Source of the DNA: Marinobacter sp. SS5-14b
Lineage (GTDB): Bacteria > Pseudomonadota > Gammaproteobacteria > Pseudomonadales > Oleiphilaceae
DNA: 64,000 bases
Reading direction: 5' to 3'
Assembly: GCF_030541005.1 (NCBI RefSeq)
Contig: NZ_JASSVM010000005.1
Coordinates: forward strand, 186,001 to 250,000
Below, piece after piece: positions 54,509 to 64,000 of the stretch. The notes beneath the pieces were generated by a model. The model ran no database searches. It was not told where the DNA came from and was given only the letters and a program-made list of their open reading frames with translations. Made by a program: the position numbers and the translations under genes. Each line of letters opens with the position of its first letter. Position 1 is the stretch's first letter.

Positions 54509-55150
54509 TCAGTCGGGGCAGGCACCGTAAAGGCCCTGATTCTGAATTCTCTGCCACACGGAGTCTGGCATCAAATAGCGAGGGGACCGGCCGCCTGCAA
54601 TTCGCTGGCGGATGCCCGTTGCGGAGATATCCAGCAGGGGCGCTTCAAGCTCCAGAATCTTACCGGCGGGCGCGCTTCGCAATGTGTCCGGGCTGGTTAC
54701 GCGGCGCTGCCCCAGCAACAAGCCGGCGTCACTGCCTTCCGGAAGATGCGAACCCGGGCGTTGCACAACCACAATGTGAGCCAGCGCGGGAATGTCCTGC
54801 CATTCCCGCCATTGACCAAAACCGGCAAAGGCATCGGTGCCCACCACCATCACCAGCGGCTGCTCGGGGCCCAGCTCGTTTCGCAACTGGCGCAACGTAT
54901 CGGCCGTGAAGGAGGCTCCGGCACGCCGCAGCTCCCGATCATCCACCCGCAGACAGGGCTCACCCTCAATGGCCAGCCGGATCATGTCCAGCCGCTGAGC
55001 GGATGTCGCCCCGGTCGCATTTCGATGCGGTGGAATGTGGCACGGCACCAAGTGTACCCGATCCACCGACAGAGCATCGGATACCTCAAGGGCCAGCCGC
55101 AAATGGCCATGATGGATCGGGTCAAAGGTTCCGCCGTAGATGACATGCAT
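54509..55150 (-). CDS. nadD: Nicotinate-nucleotide adenylyltransferase
   Basis: This 213-residue nucleotidyltransferase converts nicotinate mononucleotide to the adenine dinucleotide in NAD synthesis. The start YGGTFDPIHHGHLRLA contains the HxGH ATP motif, and SATGIRQRIAGG near the end is the ISSTxIR-like motif. It follows proA by 4 bp. Confidence 0.95.
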   Translation of the reverse strand: MHVIYGGTFDPIHHGHLRLALEVSDALSVDRVHLVPCHIPPHRNATGATSAQRLDMIRLAIEGEPCLRVDDRELRRAGASFTADTLRQLRNELGPEQPLVMVVGTDAFAGFGQWREWQDIPALAHIVVVQRPGSHLPEGSDAGLLLGQRRVTSPDTLRSAPAGKILELEAPLLDISATGIRQRIAGGRSPRYLMPDSVWQRIQNQGLYGACPD

Positions 55151-55154
55151 TCAA

Positions 55155-56411
55155 TCAGGCCCGGATGTGGCCGTCGCCAAACACCACATACTTCTGGGAC
55201 GTCAGACCCTCAAGACCCACGGGCCCCCGGGCATGAATCTTGTCCGTCGAGATGCCGATCTCCGCGCCCAGTCCGTACTCAAAACCGTCCGCAAAGCGTG
55301 TGGACGCATTGACCATAACGGAACTGGAATCCACTTCCGTCAGGAACCGGCGAGCTCTCGTGTAGTTCTCCGTGATGATGCTATCGGTATGCTGGGAACT
55401 GTACCGGTTGATATGCTCAATGGCACCGTCAAGCCCGTCGACAACCCGAACCGCAAGGATGGGCGCGAGGTATTCCTCATGCCAGTCGTCTTCCGTGGCC
55501 GGTGTAATATCCGCCAGAACCTCTCGGGTTCGATCACAGCCTCGCAACTCCACCCCTCTGGCAACGAACTCCTGAGCCAGCAAAGGCAACATATCTTCTG
55601 CAATCTCCTGATCCACCAGCAGAGTCTCCATGGTATTGCAGGTGCCATAGCGGTGTGTTTTCGCATTGACCGCCACTTTCAGCGCCTTTTCCGGATCTGC
55701 GTGGCTGTCGATGTAAACGTGGCACACGCCATCCAGATGCTTGATCACAGGCACCCGGGCGTCACGGCTGATGCGTTCGATCAGCCCCTTGCCGCCCCGC
55801 GGCACGATTACATCCACATACTGCGGCATGGTAATCAATTCGCCGACCGCGGCTCTGTCGGTCGTTTTCACCACCTGCACAGCACTTGCCGGCAGACCGG
55901 CTTCGGCCAACCCGCTGGCGAGACAAGCGGCAATCGCCTGATTGGAATGGATGGCCTCAGAGCCGCCCCGCAAAATGGTGGCGTTGCCGGATTTCAGGCA
56001 CAGGCTTGCCGCTTCAACCGTCACGTTTGGACGGGATTCGTAGATGATGCCGATCACACCCAGCGGCACCCTCATCTTGCCAACCTGGATGCCCGACGGA
56101 CGGTAGGTCATGTTGGTGATTTCCCCGATGGGGTCAGGCAAGGCGGCGACCTGCCGCAAGCCTTCGATCATGGCATCAATGCGCGCAGGCGTCAGTTCAA
56201 GGCGATCAAGCATGGCGTCGTCGAGGCCGTTGGCCCGGCCACTTTCAAGATCTTTTCGATTCGCCTGCGCCAGCTCAGCCCTGGCCTCATTGAGCGCAAC
56301 GGCGGTCGCAAGAAGCGCCTGATTTCTCACCGCAGTGGCCGAGCGGGCGATTTCCCGTGCGGCGGCGCGAGCCTGCTGGCCAAGCTCCGTCATGTAAACT
56401 GCAACGTCCAT
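55155..56411 (-). CDS. proA: Glutamate-5-semialdehyde dehydrogenase (gamma-glutamyl phosphate reductase)
   Basis: This 418-residue NADPH enzyme of proline synthesis has the catalytic cysteine in [12 protein letters not shown] and the cofactor-binding [13 protein letters not shown]. The ATG at 56411 is preceded by AAGG; a longer frame to 56432 adds only seven residues. It heads the proA-nadD-rsfS-rlmH-mrdA-rodA-rlpA-dacA-ybeD-lipB cluster. Confidence 0.95.
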   Translation of the reverse strand: MDVAVYMTELGQQARAAAREIARSATAVRNQALLATAVALNEARAELAQANRKDLESGRANGLDDAMLDRLELTPARIDAMIEGLRQVAALPDPIGEITNMTYRPSGIQVGKMRVPLGVIGIIYESRPNVTVEAASLCLKSGNATILRGGSEAIHSNQAIAACLASGLAEAGLPASAVQVVKTTDRAAVGELITMPQYVDVIVPRGGKGLIERISRDARVPVIKHLDGVCHVYIDSHADPEKALKVAVNAKTHRYGTCNTMETLLVDQEIAEDMLPLLAQEFVARGVELRGCDRTREVLADITPATEDDWHEEYLAPILAVRVVDGLDGAIEHINRYSSQHTDSIITENYTRARRFLTEVDSSSVMVNASTRFADGFEYGLGAEIGISTDKIHARGPVGLEGLTSQKYVVFGDGHIRA

Positions 56412-56553
56412 TGATTTACCTTTTTTCTGCAAGCTGATTCCAAAACCGGTGAGTTACTTTACCTTTCCCGTTTCAAGTCCGCACCCCAAACGACTATTAT
56501 ACCGCTGCACAGGTTTCAATATTCAATGGATGTGCCGGTAAAGGACAGACACC

Positions 56554-57570
56554 ATGCCCCAGTTGGCCGAAAAATTTTTGCCCAGCAAGCTTTCGCGCAC
56601 AGGCTTTATCGTGCTGGCACTGACCACAGGCCTTTGCATTATTCTGGGGGAGCCACTGGCCGCGGCAGCCGCAGCCTCGACGGCAGGCCTGTGCCTTGCA
56701 GGCATGTCAGGCAACCGCCACCGCAAGGCGCTTCCCTGGCCCCAACTGCGGATACTGTTCTTCATTACCCTTAACCTGGCACTGATCACCGCTCTGTGGC
56801 TTGGCCCCTGGCCACTCAGCCACTGGCTCTACGCCCTGCCTCTGATCACCTTCGGGCTGGCACCGGGCTATCTTGCCGCGGTTATTACGGTTGCTTTGGT
56901 TACCATTGTTCTGGCAAGCACCCAGTGGGCCGTTACCCTGCCCGACCGGCACCAGATGATCAGCGCATTCATACTGACCACGCTACTCGGCACGCTGATG
57001 GTTTTTCTGCAAAAATACAAATCCCGTCAGCTTGCACCGCTGCGGCGCACTGACGAGCTGACACAGGTCGCCAGCAGGGAGTATCTGTCAGCGGATCTAC
57101 ACAAAGAAATACAACGCAGCGAACGCGAAGGCACCAATATGTCGGCGCTGATCATTGGCCTCGACACCCACTTGAGCGATGCCGACCCCGATGAAGACAT
57201 CCGCGCTATCCTGCCGCGTATTGGCCGCTACCTGCACTCCCAACTGCGGGACTTCGACACTTACTATCGGGTCGCCGACCTTCAGTTTCTGGTTATCCTG
57301 CCCGGCGCCAACACCGCTGAAGCCGCCCGCACCGCAGAGCAGGTTCGTCGAGGCCTGTGCACTCTGATGACGTCTCACGGCCTGAAGCTAACCGTCAGCG
57401 CGGGCGTTGCCGGCCTTAACATCGGTGATGATGCCGACAGCCTTCAGATCAGTGCGGCCAACGCCCTGCGCAGAGCTCAACAGCAAGGCGGCAACCGAAC
57501 CCAGACATACAGCAATCCGGTGCCCGCCGACATCCACGGCCCAACAGGCCCGGAAGAGACCGTACAATGA
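56554..57570 (+). CDS. Membrane protein with degenerate GGDEF domain (first of tandem pair)
   Basis: This 338-residue protein has about five membrane helices (residues 18-155) and a C-terminal GGDEF-fold domain. TDELTQVASREYL and the late SAGVAGL match the fold, but the signature reads RVADLQFLVILP where active enzymes have R-x-GGDEF. The nucleotide-binding glycines and the catalytic Glu are missing, so it probably does not make cyclic di-GMP and may bind another protein or nucleotide. AAAGGA precedes the ATG. Its stop overlaps the next start (ATGA). Confidence 0.8.
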   Translation: MPQLAEKFLPSKLSRTGFIVLALTTGLCIILGEPLAAAAAASTAGLCLAGMSGNRHRKALPWPQLRILFFITLNLALITALWLGPWPLSHWLYALPLITFGLAPGYLAAVITVALVTIVLASTQWAVTLPDRHQMISAFILTTLLGTLMVFLQKYKSRQLAPLRRTDELTQVASREYLSADLHKEIQRSEREGTNMSALIIGLDTHLSDADPDEDIRAILPRIGRYLHSQLRDFDTYYRVADLQFLVILPGANTAEAARTAEQVRRGLCTLMTSHGLKLTVSAGVAGLNIGDDADSLQISAANALRRAQQQGGNRTQTYSNPVPADIHGPTGPEETVQ

Positions 57571-58565
57571 CTGAAACCCGGCTCAGAACCTGGACCCATA
57601 GCACAGGCTATTCCCTGGCTGCCATATTCATTGGCGCGCTGGCACTGCAAAACCTACGTTACGGTTTTTATCAACTGTTCTATCTTGCGCTGGCCATGAC
57701 GGCACTGCTCCTTGCCGGGCTTGCCTACACACTGATTTGCCGGCGCCAGCAGCTCTCGGCACCCGGTCACCTGGTTGTGCTCGCTGGCCTGAACAGCGGC
57801 CTTGTGGCCGCCGTTTTAACCATGAATTCCGAAGGCATTAGCCACTGGGCAATGCCCTTACTGGTTCTGAACCTGCTTATCCTGCCCCTGCGCCAGGGGT
57901 TGGCACTGTCATCCTTGCTTCTGGTCCCCTTGATCACCGTGCTCTGGCTGGAGCACTCAGCGGCGGATGCGTTAATGACCAGTATTGGCCTGATTCTGCT
58001 GATGTCGGTGTCTGCACTCTATATCTGGAATTATGATCATATGGCGCAATCCGCCCAGGATCTGGCCATTACAGACCCGGTGACCGGCGCTCACAACGCA
58101 CGGTTTCTGGACGAAACCCTGCAAAAAGAAATCAGCCGGGCCATAGCCACCGGCCACGCGCTTTCGGTGATCAGCCTGAACCTGGATCACGCAGACGAGA
58201 TCCGGGACCTCCATGGCAAAGACGGCATGCAAACTCTGCTCAAAAACGTCACCGAGCACCTGTTCGAAATCATCCGGGCTGGCGATACGCTCTACACGCT
58301 TAACGGTTCTGAATTTTTCCTGATTCTTCCGTTCACCCCGGAAGAGGGCGTACGGGTGATAGCAGAGCGTATCCGCCGGAGCATTGCCGAGCGGGAGTGG
58401 CCTGACATCGGAAAAGTTTCAGTCAGCCTTGGCTGTACTACGCGCGGCAATGGCGACACCAGTACAGACTCACTCCGTTCCAGAGCAATGCAGGCCATGC
58501 ATGAAGCCCGCAAGAGGGGGGCAGACTCCGCCTGGTTCAGCCCTGGAGAACCCGTTAAGGCATGA
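57567..58565 (+). CDS. Membrane protein with degenerate GGDEF domain (second of tandem pair)
   Basis: This 332-residue protein has about six membrane helices (residues 15-155) followed by a GGDEF-like domain. TDPVTGAHNARFL and the VSLGCTTRG strand fit the fold. The signature is NGSEFFLILP instead of GGDEF: one Gly and the first acidic residue are lost, while Glu-Phe remains. It is probably inactive or weakly active. It is translationally coupled on both sides (ATGA overlaps), so the pair and the DedA-PAP2 protein are likely made together. Confidence 0.8.
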   Translation: MTETRLRTWTHSTGYSLAAIFIGALALQNLRYGFYQLFYLALAMTALLLAGLAYTLICRRQQLSAPGHLVVLAGLNSGLVAAVLTMNSEGISHWAMPLLVLNLLILPLRQGLALSSLLLVPLITVLWLEHSAADALMTSIGLILLMSVSALYIWNYDHMAQSAQDLAITDPVTGAHNARFLDETLQKEISRAIATGHALSVISLNLDHADEIRDLHGKDGMQTLLKNVTEHLFEIIRAGDTLYTLNGSEFFLILPFTPEEGVRVIAERIRRSIAEREWPDIGKVSVSLGCTTRGNGDTSTDSLRSRAMQAMHEARKRGADSAWFSPGEPVKA

Positions 58566-60013
58566 GTGAAACCTGGCTCAATGACGTAACTGCCTGGGTG
58601 GCCACCAACCCCGGCTGGCTTGTACTCGCCCTTGCCGCCACCGCGTTTATTGAATCACTGGCCATTGCCGGCATTATTGTGCCCGGCGTGGCGATGCTCT
58701 TTGCGTTTGCAGCACTGGCGGGTAAATCCGGGATGCCACTGCCTGAAGCGTTAGCCTGGGCCGGCGTTGGCGCAGTCGCCGGCGACGTTGTAAGTTTTGC
58801 CATTGGCAGAACCCTGCAGGGGCGACTTGGTTCGGTATGGCCTTTCAGCCGGTACCCAAGACTGATTGCCCGGGGCGAGTCGTTTTTTCTCTCCCACGGC
58901 GGCAAAAGCGTCATTATCGGACGTTTTGTCGGGCCGATACGCCCCGTGATCCCATTGATTGCAGGGGCGCTTTATATGCCCTGGCGCCGGTTTCTCCTGT
59001 TCAATCTGCTTTCTGCTGCAGGCTGGGCACTGGTTTACATTCTGCCGGGCTATATGGTGGGTGCGGCACTGGCCAGCGGCATAAAACCACCACCTCACTT
59101 CTACCTGATACTCGCCATCAGCGGCGCAGCGCTGGTTGGCGTTTATCTGATCGTGCTCAGGATACGCCTGGGGGTTGGCGAAGGTAGCCGGATTTACGGC
59201 TGGCTGGAATCAATGATGGCCCGTTATGACGCTACGCACCGGTTCTGGCGACTTTACACCAGTGACCGGCCATCCCGCAGCGGTGAGTTTCCCCTGCCGT
59301 CGCTGCTGATGGCCATCACGGCACTGGCGCTGTTTCTGATTCTCGCTCAACTGGTGACGTTCAGTGATCAGTTGTACCAACTCAATCAACAAGTACTGGT
59401 TTGGTTTGGCCTGCTCCGGCAACCGCTATTGGACATTCCGCTCATCGCTTTCACTCTGGCGGGGGACCCGCCAATACTGGTCGCCGCAGCCATCCTGGCG
59501 ACGGCCGTACTTGTCTTCCGGGGCTACTATGCCGCGGCCATCCATGTTGCCGTGGCCGCGCTCGTAACGACGATCTGTGTGTGGTTGTTAAAAGCAGGCA
59601 TCGGCATAAGCCGCCCAGATCAAGTGCTTATGCCACCAGGCTCCGGTGCCTTTCCAAGCGGTCATACCGCAGGTGTGACGGTTCTGGTGACTCTGGCTGC
59701 AAGTTTCATCGCCGGAGAAAGCCGGCAGAGGCAGCGCTGGCAGACCTATGTCTTACTGTCGCTTCCCCTGGTGCCCGTCGCGTTGAGTCGCCTGTATCTC
59801 GGCGTTCACTGGCTCACGGATGTGCTGGGAGGACTGCTCCTGGGGTTGGCCATCACAGGCATCATCAGGGCCAGCTACAGCCGTTTCGACCGAATACCGT
59901 TAAGGCCCGACGCGTTTACCTGGGCCGCCCTCCTTGCCTGGCTGGTATTCATCGTGTTTTACATGACCGACCACTGGGCGAGCGCTCGCCTGAGCTACAT
60001 GCCACAACCCTAG
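58562..60013 (+). CDS. DedA-PAP2 fusion membrane protein
   Basis: This 483-residue protein joins two membrane modules. Residues about 1-200 are DedA/SNARE-associated, with the conserved GRFVGPIRPVIPLIAG and the glycine/acidic membrane motif ESLAIAGIIVPG. Residues about 240-450 are a PAP2 phosphatase with the three motifs KAGIGISRP, PSGHT and SRLYLGVHWLTD. DedA proteins flip undecaprenyl phosphate or phospholipids, and PAP2 enzymes remove phosphate from undecaprenyl pyrophosphate or phosphatidic acid. The fusion suggests one protein for lipid-carrier recycling. Its stop overlaps the convergent gene in CTAG. Confidence 0.92.
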   Translation: MSETWLNDVTAWVATNPGWLVLALAATAFIESLAIAGIIVPGVAMLFAFAALAGKSGMPLPEALAWAGVGAVAGDVVSFAIGRTLQGRLGSVWPFSRYPRLIARGESFFLSHGGKSVIIGRFVGPIRPVIPLIAGALYMPWRRFLLFNLLSAAGWALVYILPGYMVGAALASGIKPPPHFYLILAISGAALVGVYLIVLRIRLGVGEGSRIYGWLESMMARYDATHRFWRLYTSDRPSRSGEFPLPSLLMAITALALFLILAQLVTFSDQLYQLNQQVLVWFGLLRQPLLDIPLIAFTLAGDPPILVAAAILATAVLVFRGYYAAAIHVAVAALVTTICVWLLKAGIGISRPDQVLMPPGSGAFPSGHTAGVTVLVTLAASFIAGESRQRQRWQTYVLLSLPLVPVALSRLYLGVHWLTDVLGGLLLGLAITGIIRASYSRFDRIPLRPDAFTWAALLAWLVFIVFYMTDHWASARLSYMPQP

Positions 60014-60591
60014 GATTCACCTTCCAGCGCTTCCAGCAGGTTCTGCAGTCTGTCGAGGCGCTCAAGGGGGTCCTGCAATTCTGCCAGGCCCTGTTTTTCC
60101 TGTTTATCCAGCGGCAATAATTCCGTCAACCTCCACCCAACCTGCCGGGCATCCTGGTAGTCCACGTCCATCCCAAGGTCTTTGATAACAGGGTGCCGAA
60201 ACAGGGCCCTAAGCACAGACGGCAGCTCGTGATAGCGTTCTGGAACGTCGCTTTCAGCCTCGGAAATCAAGCACTCAACATCGCCCAGATTAAGACCATC
60301 TTCCTGCTGCCAACTGCGCACCACCGACACCTTGCTCTCTCCTTCGACGGTAATACCCAGCAAACCGTTATCCAGCTGCTGAAAGTCGATAATCCGCACG
60401 TAGGTGCCAATATCGTAAAAGTCGGCCACCTGAGACGTTTCAGCACCCTCACGCAGCAGCACGATAACAAAGCCACGGTCCTCTTTCAGGCAGCGGGTAA
60501 GCATGTCGATGTACCTCGGCTCGAACAGCTGCAGGGGAATACGTCCCTTGGGCAGCACGACAGAGTTCAGAGGAAACAGAGGCACATTCAT
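60010..60591 (-). CDS. Lon substrate-binding-domain protein
   Basis: This 193-residue protein contains only the N-terminal LON domain. VPLFPLNSVVLPKGRIPLQLFEPRY is the domain start (read here in parts: VPLFPLNSVVLP, then LQLFEPRYIDM), and GTYVRIIDFQQLDNG follows. There is no AAA+ motor or protease domain. It is a common stand-alone family in proteobacteria with no settled role. The ATG at 60591 is favoured over an in-frame GTG at 60606. Confidence 0.85.
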   Translation of the reverse strand: MNVPLFPLNSVVLPKGRIPLQLFEPRYIDMLTRCLKEDRGFVIVLLREGAETSQVADFYDIGTYVRIIDFQQLDNGLLGITVEGESKVSVVRSWQQEDGLNLGDVECLISEAESDVPERYHELPSVLRALFRHPVIKDLGMDVDYQDARQVGWRLTELLPLDKQEKQGLAELQDPLERLDRLQNLLEALEGES

Positions 60592-60636
60592 AATGGTTTC
60601 AATCACCGCAGGGCAGGCTCCGGAATCAGCATCGGT

Positions 60637-61890
60637 TTAACGGATGGACAGAAGTTTCTGAACTTCGTCCACCCGCTCTCGGGCCTCACTCAGAAGCTGC
60701 AGACTGCGTGAGGCATTCAGTTCCAGCTCGCCTAATCTGCGCCAGGCCGGAACAGCATCGAAGGGGGGCAAACCCTCATTCTGGCTGGACCCCGCCATGG
60801 AGTGCAGCTGAGCCACAATCACAATATCCACTAGCTGGGGGGCCGGTTCCCGACATTCGTAATGCCAGTCTTCCGCATACCGTGCCGCTTCGACAAAGGT
60901 TTTCGGGAACGACCAGTTTTCCAGCACCGCACAACCAACGTCCGCACGCAATTCAGACATCGCATGGTGCAGGTTCTTCTCATCGGCAAACAGGTTCACG
61001 TGATGCTCCGCCTGAACCAGCACAGGAACAACACCGATGTCGTGCAGAAGCCCCGCAAGCAAGGCTTCTTCCGGGTCAATGCTCGTGGCGTGATCGGCCA
61101 ACACCCAACACAGCGCAGCCACTTCCCGGGAATGCCGCCACAAGGTTTCCATTTCTTTCTGGAGTGGGGCTCGGCGGGTTTTAAACACCTCCCGCATGGC
61201 AAACACCGTCACCAACTGTCGAGTCGTGCGCATGCCCAGCCTGATGACCGATTCCCGCACGTTTCTGACATCACTGAAACCACGATAGAGCGGGCTGTTA
61301 CAGGATCTGACAAGCTTTGCCGCCATCGCCGGATCAGCAGAAACCGCGCTGGCCACTTCCGCCGCACTGGAATCTTCCCGGTCGACAACCCTGCGGACTT
61401 TCCAGGCAACATCCGGAACGCTGGGTAGCTGAACCTGGTTGGACCGGAGTTCGGAATAGAACTCCATCAACAGATGATGCTCTTCACTTTCGCCGGCTAT
61501 ACCGTCGGCCGAGTCCATTTCTACCTGAGCAACCGGCGCCGACCGAAGCAGCTGATTGAGAATATCCTGCTCAACAACGAGGAACTCACAGGGTTTGACG
61601 GCTGTGACGTCGTACATTCTTGGCTGCAGCCGGGCGATCGGGGTGGTGGCCTTGTCCGTGTCAGCTTCAATGACCGATTTTCGCCCATCCATTGACTCAA
61701 GCTCTACAACGCCAGCTACAAGAAAGTAATCCATCCCGTCACGAACGCCCCGCTCCATCACGCGCTGTCCCGGGCTGTGGGTTTTGCGTTCAGCCCGGCT
61801 GGCCAACAGCACAAGTTGATCGTCCGTCAGACGGCCCAGTGGCTGAAAGCCCTTCAAACGACGCAGCGACAGATTTTCCTGGCCTCCCAT
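60637..61890 (-). CDS. HDOD-domain signalling protein with N-terminal cyclic-nucleotide-binding-like domain
   Basis: This 417-residue protein has an N-terminal segment (about 10-120) resembling a degenerate cyclic-nucleotide-binding beta roll, followed by an HDOD domain (about 150-345, QLPSVPDVAWKVRRVV and SADPAMAAKLVRSCNSP). HDOD proteins of this type usually lack hydrolase activity and act in signalling, often in motility or biofilm control. GGGAG precedes the ATG. No obvious partner gene is adjacent. Confidence 0.85.
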   Translation of the reverse strand: MGGQENLSLRRLKGFQPLGRLTDDQLVLLASRAERKTHSPGQRVMERGVRDGMDYFLVAGVVELESMDGRKSVIEADTDKATTPIARLQPRMYDVTAVKPCEFLVVEQDILNQLLRSAPVAQVEMDSADGIAGESEEHHLLMEFYSELRSNQVQLPSVPDVAWKVRRVVDREDSSAAEVASAVSADPAMAAKLVRSCNSPLYRGFSDVRNVRESVIRLGMRTTRQLVTVFAMREVFKTRRAPLQKEMETLWRHSREVAALCWVLADHATSIDPEEALLAGLLHDIGVVPVLVQAEHHVNLFADEKNLHHAMSELRADVGCAVLENWSFPKTFVEAARYAEDWHYECREPAPQLVDIVIVAQLHSMAGSSQNEGLPPFDAVPAWRRLGELELNASRSLQLLSEARERVDEVQKLLSIR

Positions 61891-62060
61891 AGGCACACTC
61901 CCTGGCAGTGATCAGCGGAAATATCACGCTATCTGTTACACATTGTAAACACCCTCTGGCAAAACAGCCATGCGAGCGACGTTGAATCTGGTATCCTCTG
62001 GTTTTTGCATCCTCAAAAAGCGTAACGCTTGACCAGACACCAGGGAGAAAGCAGCAGACC

Positions 62061-63896
62061 ATGCCCCAGTATCGTTCCCACACGTCAACAGCAGGCCGGA
62101 ACATGGCCGGAGCCCGTGCGCTATGGCGCGCCACCGGTATGACCAACGAAGACTTCGGCAAACCCATTATTGCCGTGGCCAACTCGTTTACACAGTTTGT
62201 GCCGGGCCATGTTCACCTGAAAGATCTGGGCCAGTTGGTCTGCCGTGAAATCGAAGCCGCAGGCGGTGTTGCGAAAGAATTCAACACCATTGCGGTGGAT
62301 GACGGTATCGCCATGGGCCATGACGGCATGCTGTACTCGCTGCCGTCCCGTGAAATCATCGCCGACTCCGTGGAGTACATGGCCAATGCACACTGCGCCG
62401 ATGCCCTGGTGTGCATCTCCAACTGTGACAAGATCACCCCGGGGATGTTGATGGCCGCCATGCGCCTGAACATTCCGACCATCTTTGTCTCCGGCGGCCC
62501 GATGGAGGCCGGAAAAACCAAGCTGTCCGAGCACAAGCTCGACCTGGTAGACGCAATGGTGATCGCCGCCGATCCGACAGCCAGCGACGAAATGGTAGCC
62601 GAATACGAGCGCAGTGCCTGCCCGACTTGCGGCTCCTGCTCTGGCATGTTCACCGCAAACTCCATGAACTGCCTGACCGAGGCCATCGGCCTTGCGTTGC
62701 CCGGCAACGGTTCACTGCTGGCGACCCACGCCGATCGCGAAGAGCTGTTCCTGAAAGCCGGCCGGCAGATCGTCGAAAACACCAGGCGCTACTACGAGCA
62801 AAACGATGCCAGCGTACTGCCTCGCAGCATCGCGTCTCTGGCAGCCTTCGAAAACGCCATGACCATGGACATCGCGATGGGCGGCTCCACCAACACCATC
62901 CTGCATCTGCTCGCAGCCGCCCAGGAAGGCCAGGTTGAGTTCAACATGGCTGAGATCGATCGCTTGTCCCGCAAGGTGCCTCAGCTGTGCAAAGTCGCCC
63001 CGAACTCCCCGAAATATCACATGGAAGACGTACACCGCGCCGGTGGCATCATGGGCATCCTGGGTGAACTGGAACGCGGAGGGCTGATCAATACGGATCT
63101 TCCCACAGTCCACAGCAAGACCATGAGAGAAGCCCTGAAGGTCTGGGATATCATGCAATCCCCCACTCCGGAGGTGGTCGAGTTCTACAAGGCAGGCCCG
63201 GCCGGCATTCCAACCCAGACGGCGTTCAGCCAGAGCACCCGCTGGCCAAGCCTGGACGGTGACCGTGAGAACGGTTGCATTCGGTCTGTAGAGCACGCCT
63301 ACTCTTCCGAGGGCGGCCTGGCGGTTCTGTATGGCAACATCGCGATGAATGGCTGCGTTGTTAAAACAGCCGGCGTGGACGAGAGCATCTTTGTTTTCGA
63401 GGGCAAGGCTCGGGTGTTTGAAAGCCAGGACTCCGCCGTTGCCGGCATCCTGAACGATGAAGTGAAGTCTGGTGATGTCGTGATCATCCGTTATGAAGGA
63501 CCTCGGGGCGGCCCCGGCATGCAGGAAATGCTCTACCCAACGAGTTATCTGAAATCCAAGGGACTGGGCAAGGAGTGCGCACTGCTGACCGACGGTCGGT
63601 TCTCCGGAGGCACATCGGGCCTGTCGATCGGTCACGCCTCGCCGGAAGCGGCAGCCGGTGGCGCCATCGGCTTGATCGAAGATGGCGACACCATCCTGAT
63701 CGACATACCGAACCGCTCCATCAACGTTCAGGTGAGCAACGAAGAGCTGGACCAGCGGCGCAGCAACCGTGACGCCAAAGGCTGGAAGCCTGACCAGCCT
63801 AGAGAGCGCAAAGTTTCTGCGGCACTCAAAGCCTACGCCCTACTTGCCACCAGCGCCGACATGGGCGCGGTCAGGGATCTGTCCAAGCTGGACTGA
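62061..63896 (+). CDS. ilvD: Dihydroxy-acid dehydratase
   Basis: This 611-residue iron-sulfur enzyme makes the 2-keto acids of valine and isoleucine. Cluster-binding cysteines are seen in [13 protein letters not shown] and [11 protein letters not shown]. The C-terminal [19 protein letters not shown] carries the catalytic serine region. Length and motifs match the IlvD long form. It has its own terminator. Confidence 0.97.
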   Translation: MPQYRSHTSTAGRNMAGARALWRATGMTNEDFGKPIIAVANSFTQFVPGHVHLKDLGQLVCREIEAAGGVAKEFNTIAVDDGIAMGHDGMLYSLPSREIIADSVEYMANAHCADALVCISNCDKITPGMLMAAMRLNIPTIFVSGGPMEAGKTKLSEHKLDLVDAMVIAADPTASDEMVAEYERSACPTCGSCSGMFTANSMNCLTEAIGLALPGNGSLLATHADREELFLKAGRQIVENTRRYYEQNDASVLPRSIASLAAFENAMTMDIAMGGSTNTILHLLAAAQEGQVEFNMAEIDRLSRKVPQLCKVAPNSPKYHMEDVHRAGGIMGILGELERGGLINTDLPTVHSKTMREALKVWDIMQSPTPEVVEFYKAGPAGIPTQTAFSQSTRWPSLDGDRENGCIRSVEHAYSSEGGLAVLYGNIAMNGCVVKTAGVDESIFVFEGKARVFESQDSAVAGILNDEVKSGDVVIIRYEGPRGGPGMQEMLYPTSYLKSKGLGKECALLTDGRFSGGTSGLSIGHASPEAAAGGAIGLIEDGDTILIDIPNRSINVQVSNEELDQRRSNRDAKGWKPDQPRERKVSAALKAYALLATSADMGAVRDLSKLD

Positions 63897-63908
63897 CCCG
63901 TCGTCCAC

Positions 63909-63942
63909 AAAAAAGCCCGGATCATCACGACCGGGCTTTTTT
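63909..63942. terminator. Bidirectional rho-independent terminator after ilvD
   Basis: AGCCCGG pairs with CCGGGCT around a ten-base loop, with A- and T-runs of about five on the two sides. It lies 12 bp after the ilvD stop and could also end the convergent gene to the right. Confidence 0.92.
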
Positions 63943-63959
63943 GCTTTCGGATAACCGGG

Positions 63960-64000
63960 TCACCAGAGTGACCAGCCTTCATCCTCGTCTTTATCAGCTT
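63960..64000 (-). CDS. Possible C-terminal end of a convergent gene
   Basis: On the minus strand one frame runs from the window edge to a TGA at 63962-63960 and reads ADKDEDEGWSLW. An acidic tail ending in Trp just before a shared terminator looks like a genuine protein end, but 12 residues do not allow identification. Confidence 0.35.
   Translation of the reverse strand, partial: ADKDEDEGWSLW

Overview
The window looks like a chromosome segment of a marine gammaproteobacterium, most likely Marinobacter or a close relative. The basis is the sequence of the housekeeping proteins, the ribosomal cluster rpsF-rpsR-(DUF2232 gene)-rplI running into dnaB and alr, the pseudomonad-like order proA-nadD-rsfS-rlmH-mrdA-rodA-rlpA-dacA-ybeD-lipB, an FNR/Anr regulator and a BetT-type choline/betaine carrier. 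The genus is an inference from memory of these families, not a database result.

Layout. 1-21 kb is core genome: the end of a PACE efflux gene, a serine hydrolase, metY, lipA, an RND-superfamily exporter, betT, a Spy-like periplasmic protein, the ribosome-assembly GTPase ylqF, anr with an Anr/FNR box in front of it, an RmlD-like protein, then on the minus strand rnr-rlmB and rpsF-rpsR-DUF2232-rplI-dnaB-alr. A tRNA-Leu(CAG) gene at 21203-21289 marks the left edge of a 13.35 kb genomic island. The island is bounded by an 87-bp direct repeat of the tRNA 3' end (71 bp perfect, then one mismatch) and carries its own tyrosine recombinase at the right end.

Island (21225-34665). Cargo is a tightly overlapping plus-strand operon hsdM-hsdS-hsdR, a one-helix hypothetical protein and a YgjP-like metallopeptidase. 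A minus-strand pair follows: a truncated AAA+ ATPase resembling the phage T4 clamp-loader subunit gp44, and a 74-residue unknown. Its promoter is readable, and a palindrome sits between the -35 and -10 boxes. Next come a serine recombinase divergent from a probable ribbon-helix-helix protein, a 500-bp non-coding stretch ending in a tandem array of five short-loop hairpins, two unknown genes (one soluble, one with two membrane helices), and the integrase. Restriction-modification defends against phage. The isolated clamp-loader ATPase and its regulatory region are the least explained parts and the best candidates for a new system.

34.7-64 kb is again core: a lipoprotein, an acyl-CoA dehydrogenase, mpl-ubiX, a PPi-type phosphofructokinase, a glutaredoxin, a chemoreceptor gene split by one in-frame TAA codon, yqaA, an ABC1/UbiB-family kinase gene, a diguanylate cyclase, the long cell-wall/lipoate cluster proA to lipB, a three-gene membrane operon (two GGDEF proteins with degenerate signature motifs plus a DedA-PAP2 fusion), a Lon-substrate-domain protein, an HDOD protein and ilvD. 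Cell-wall recycling and synthesis (alr, mpl, mrdA, rodA, dacA, rlpA) and lipoate metabolism (lipA, lipB) are each spread over more than one locus.
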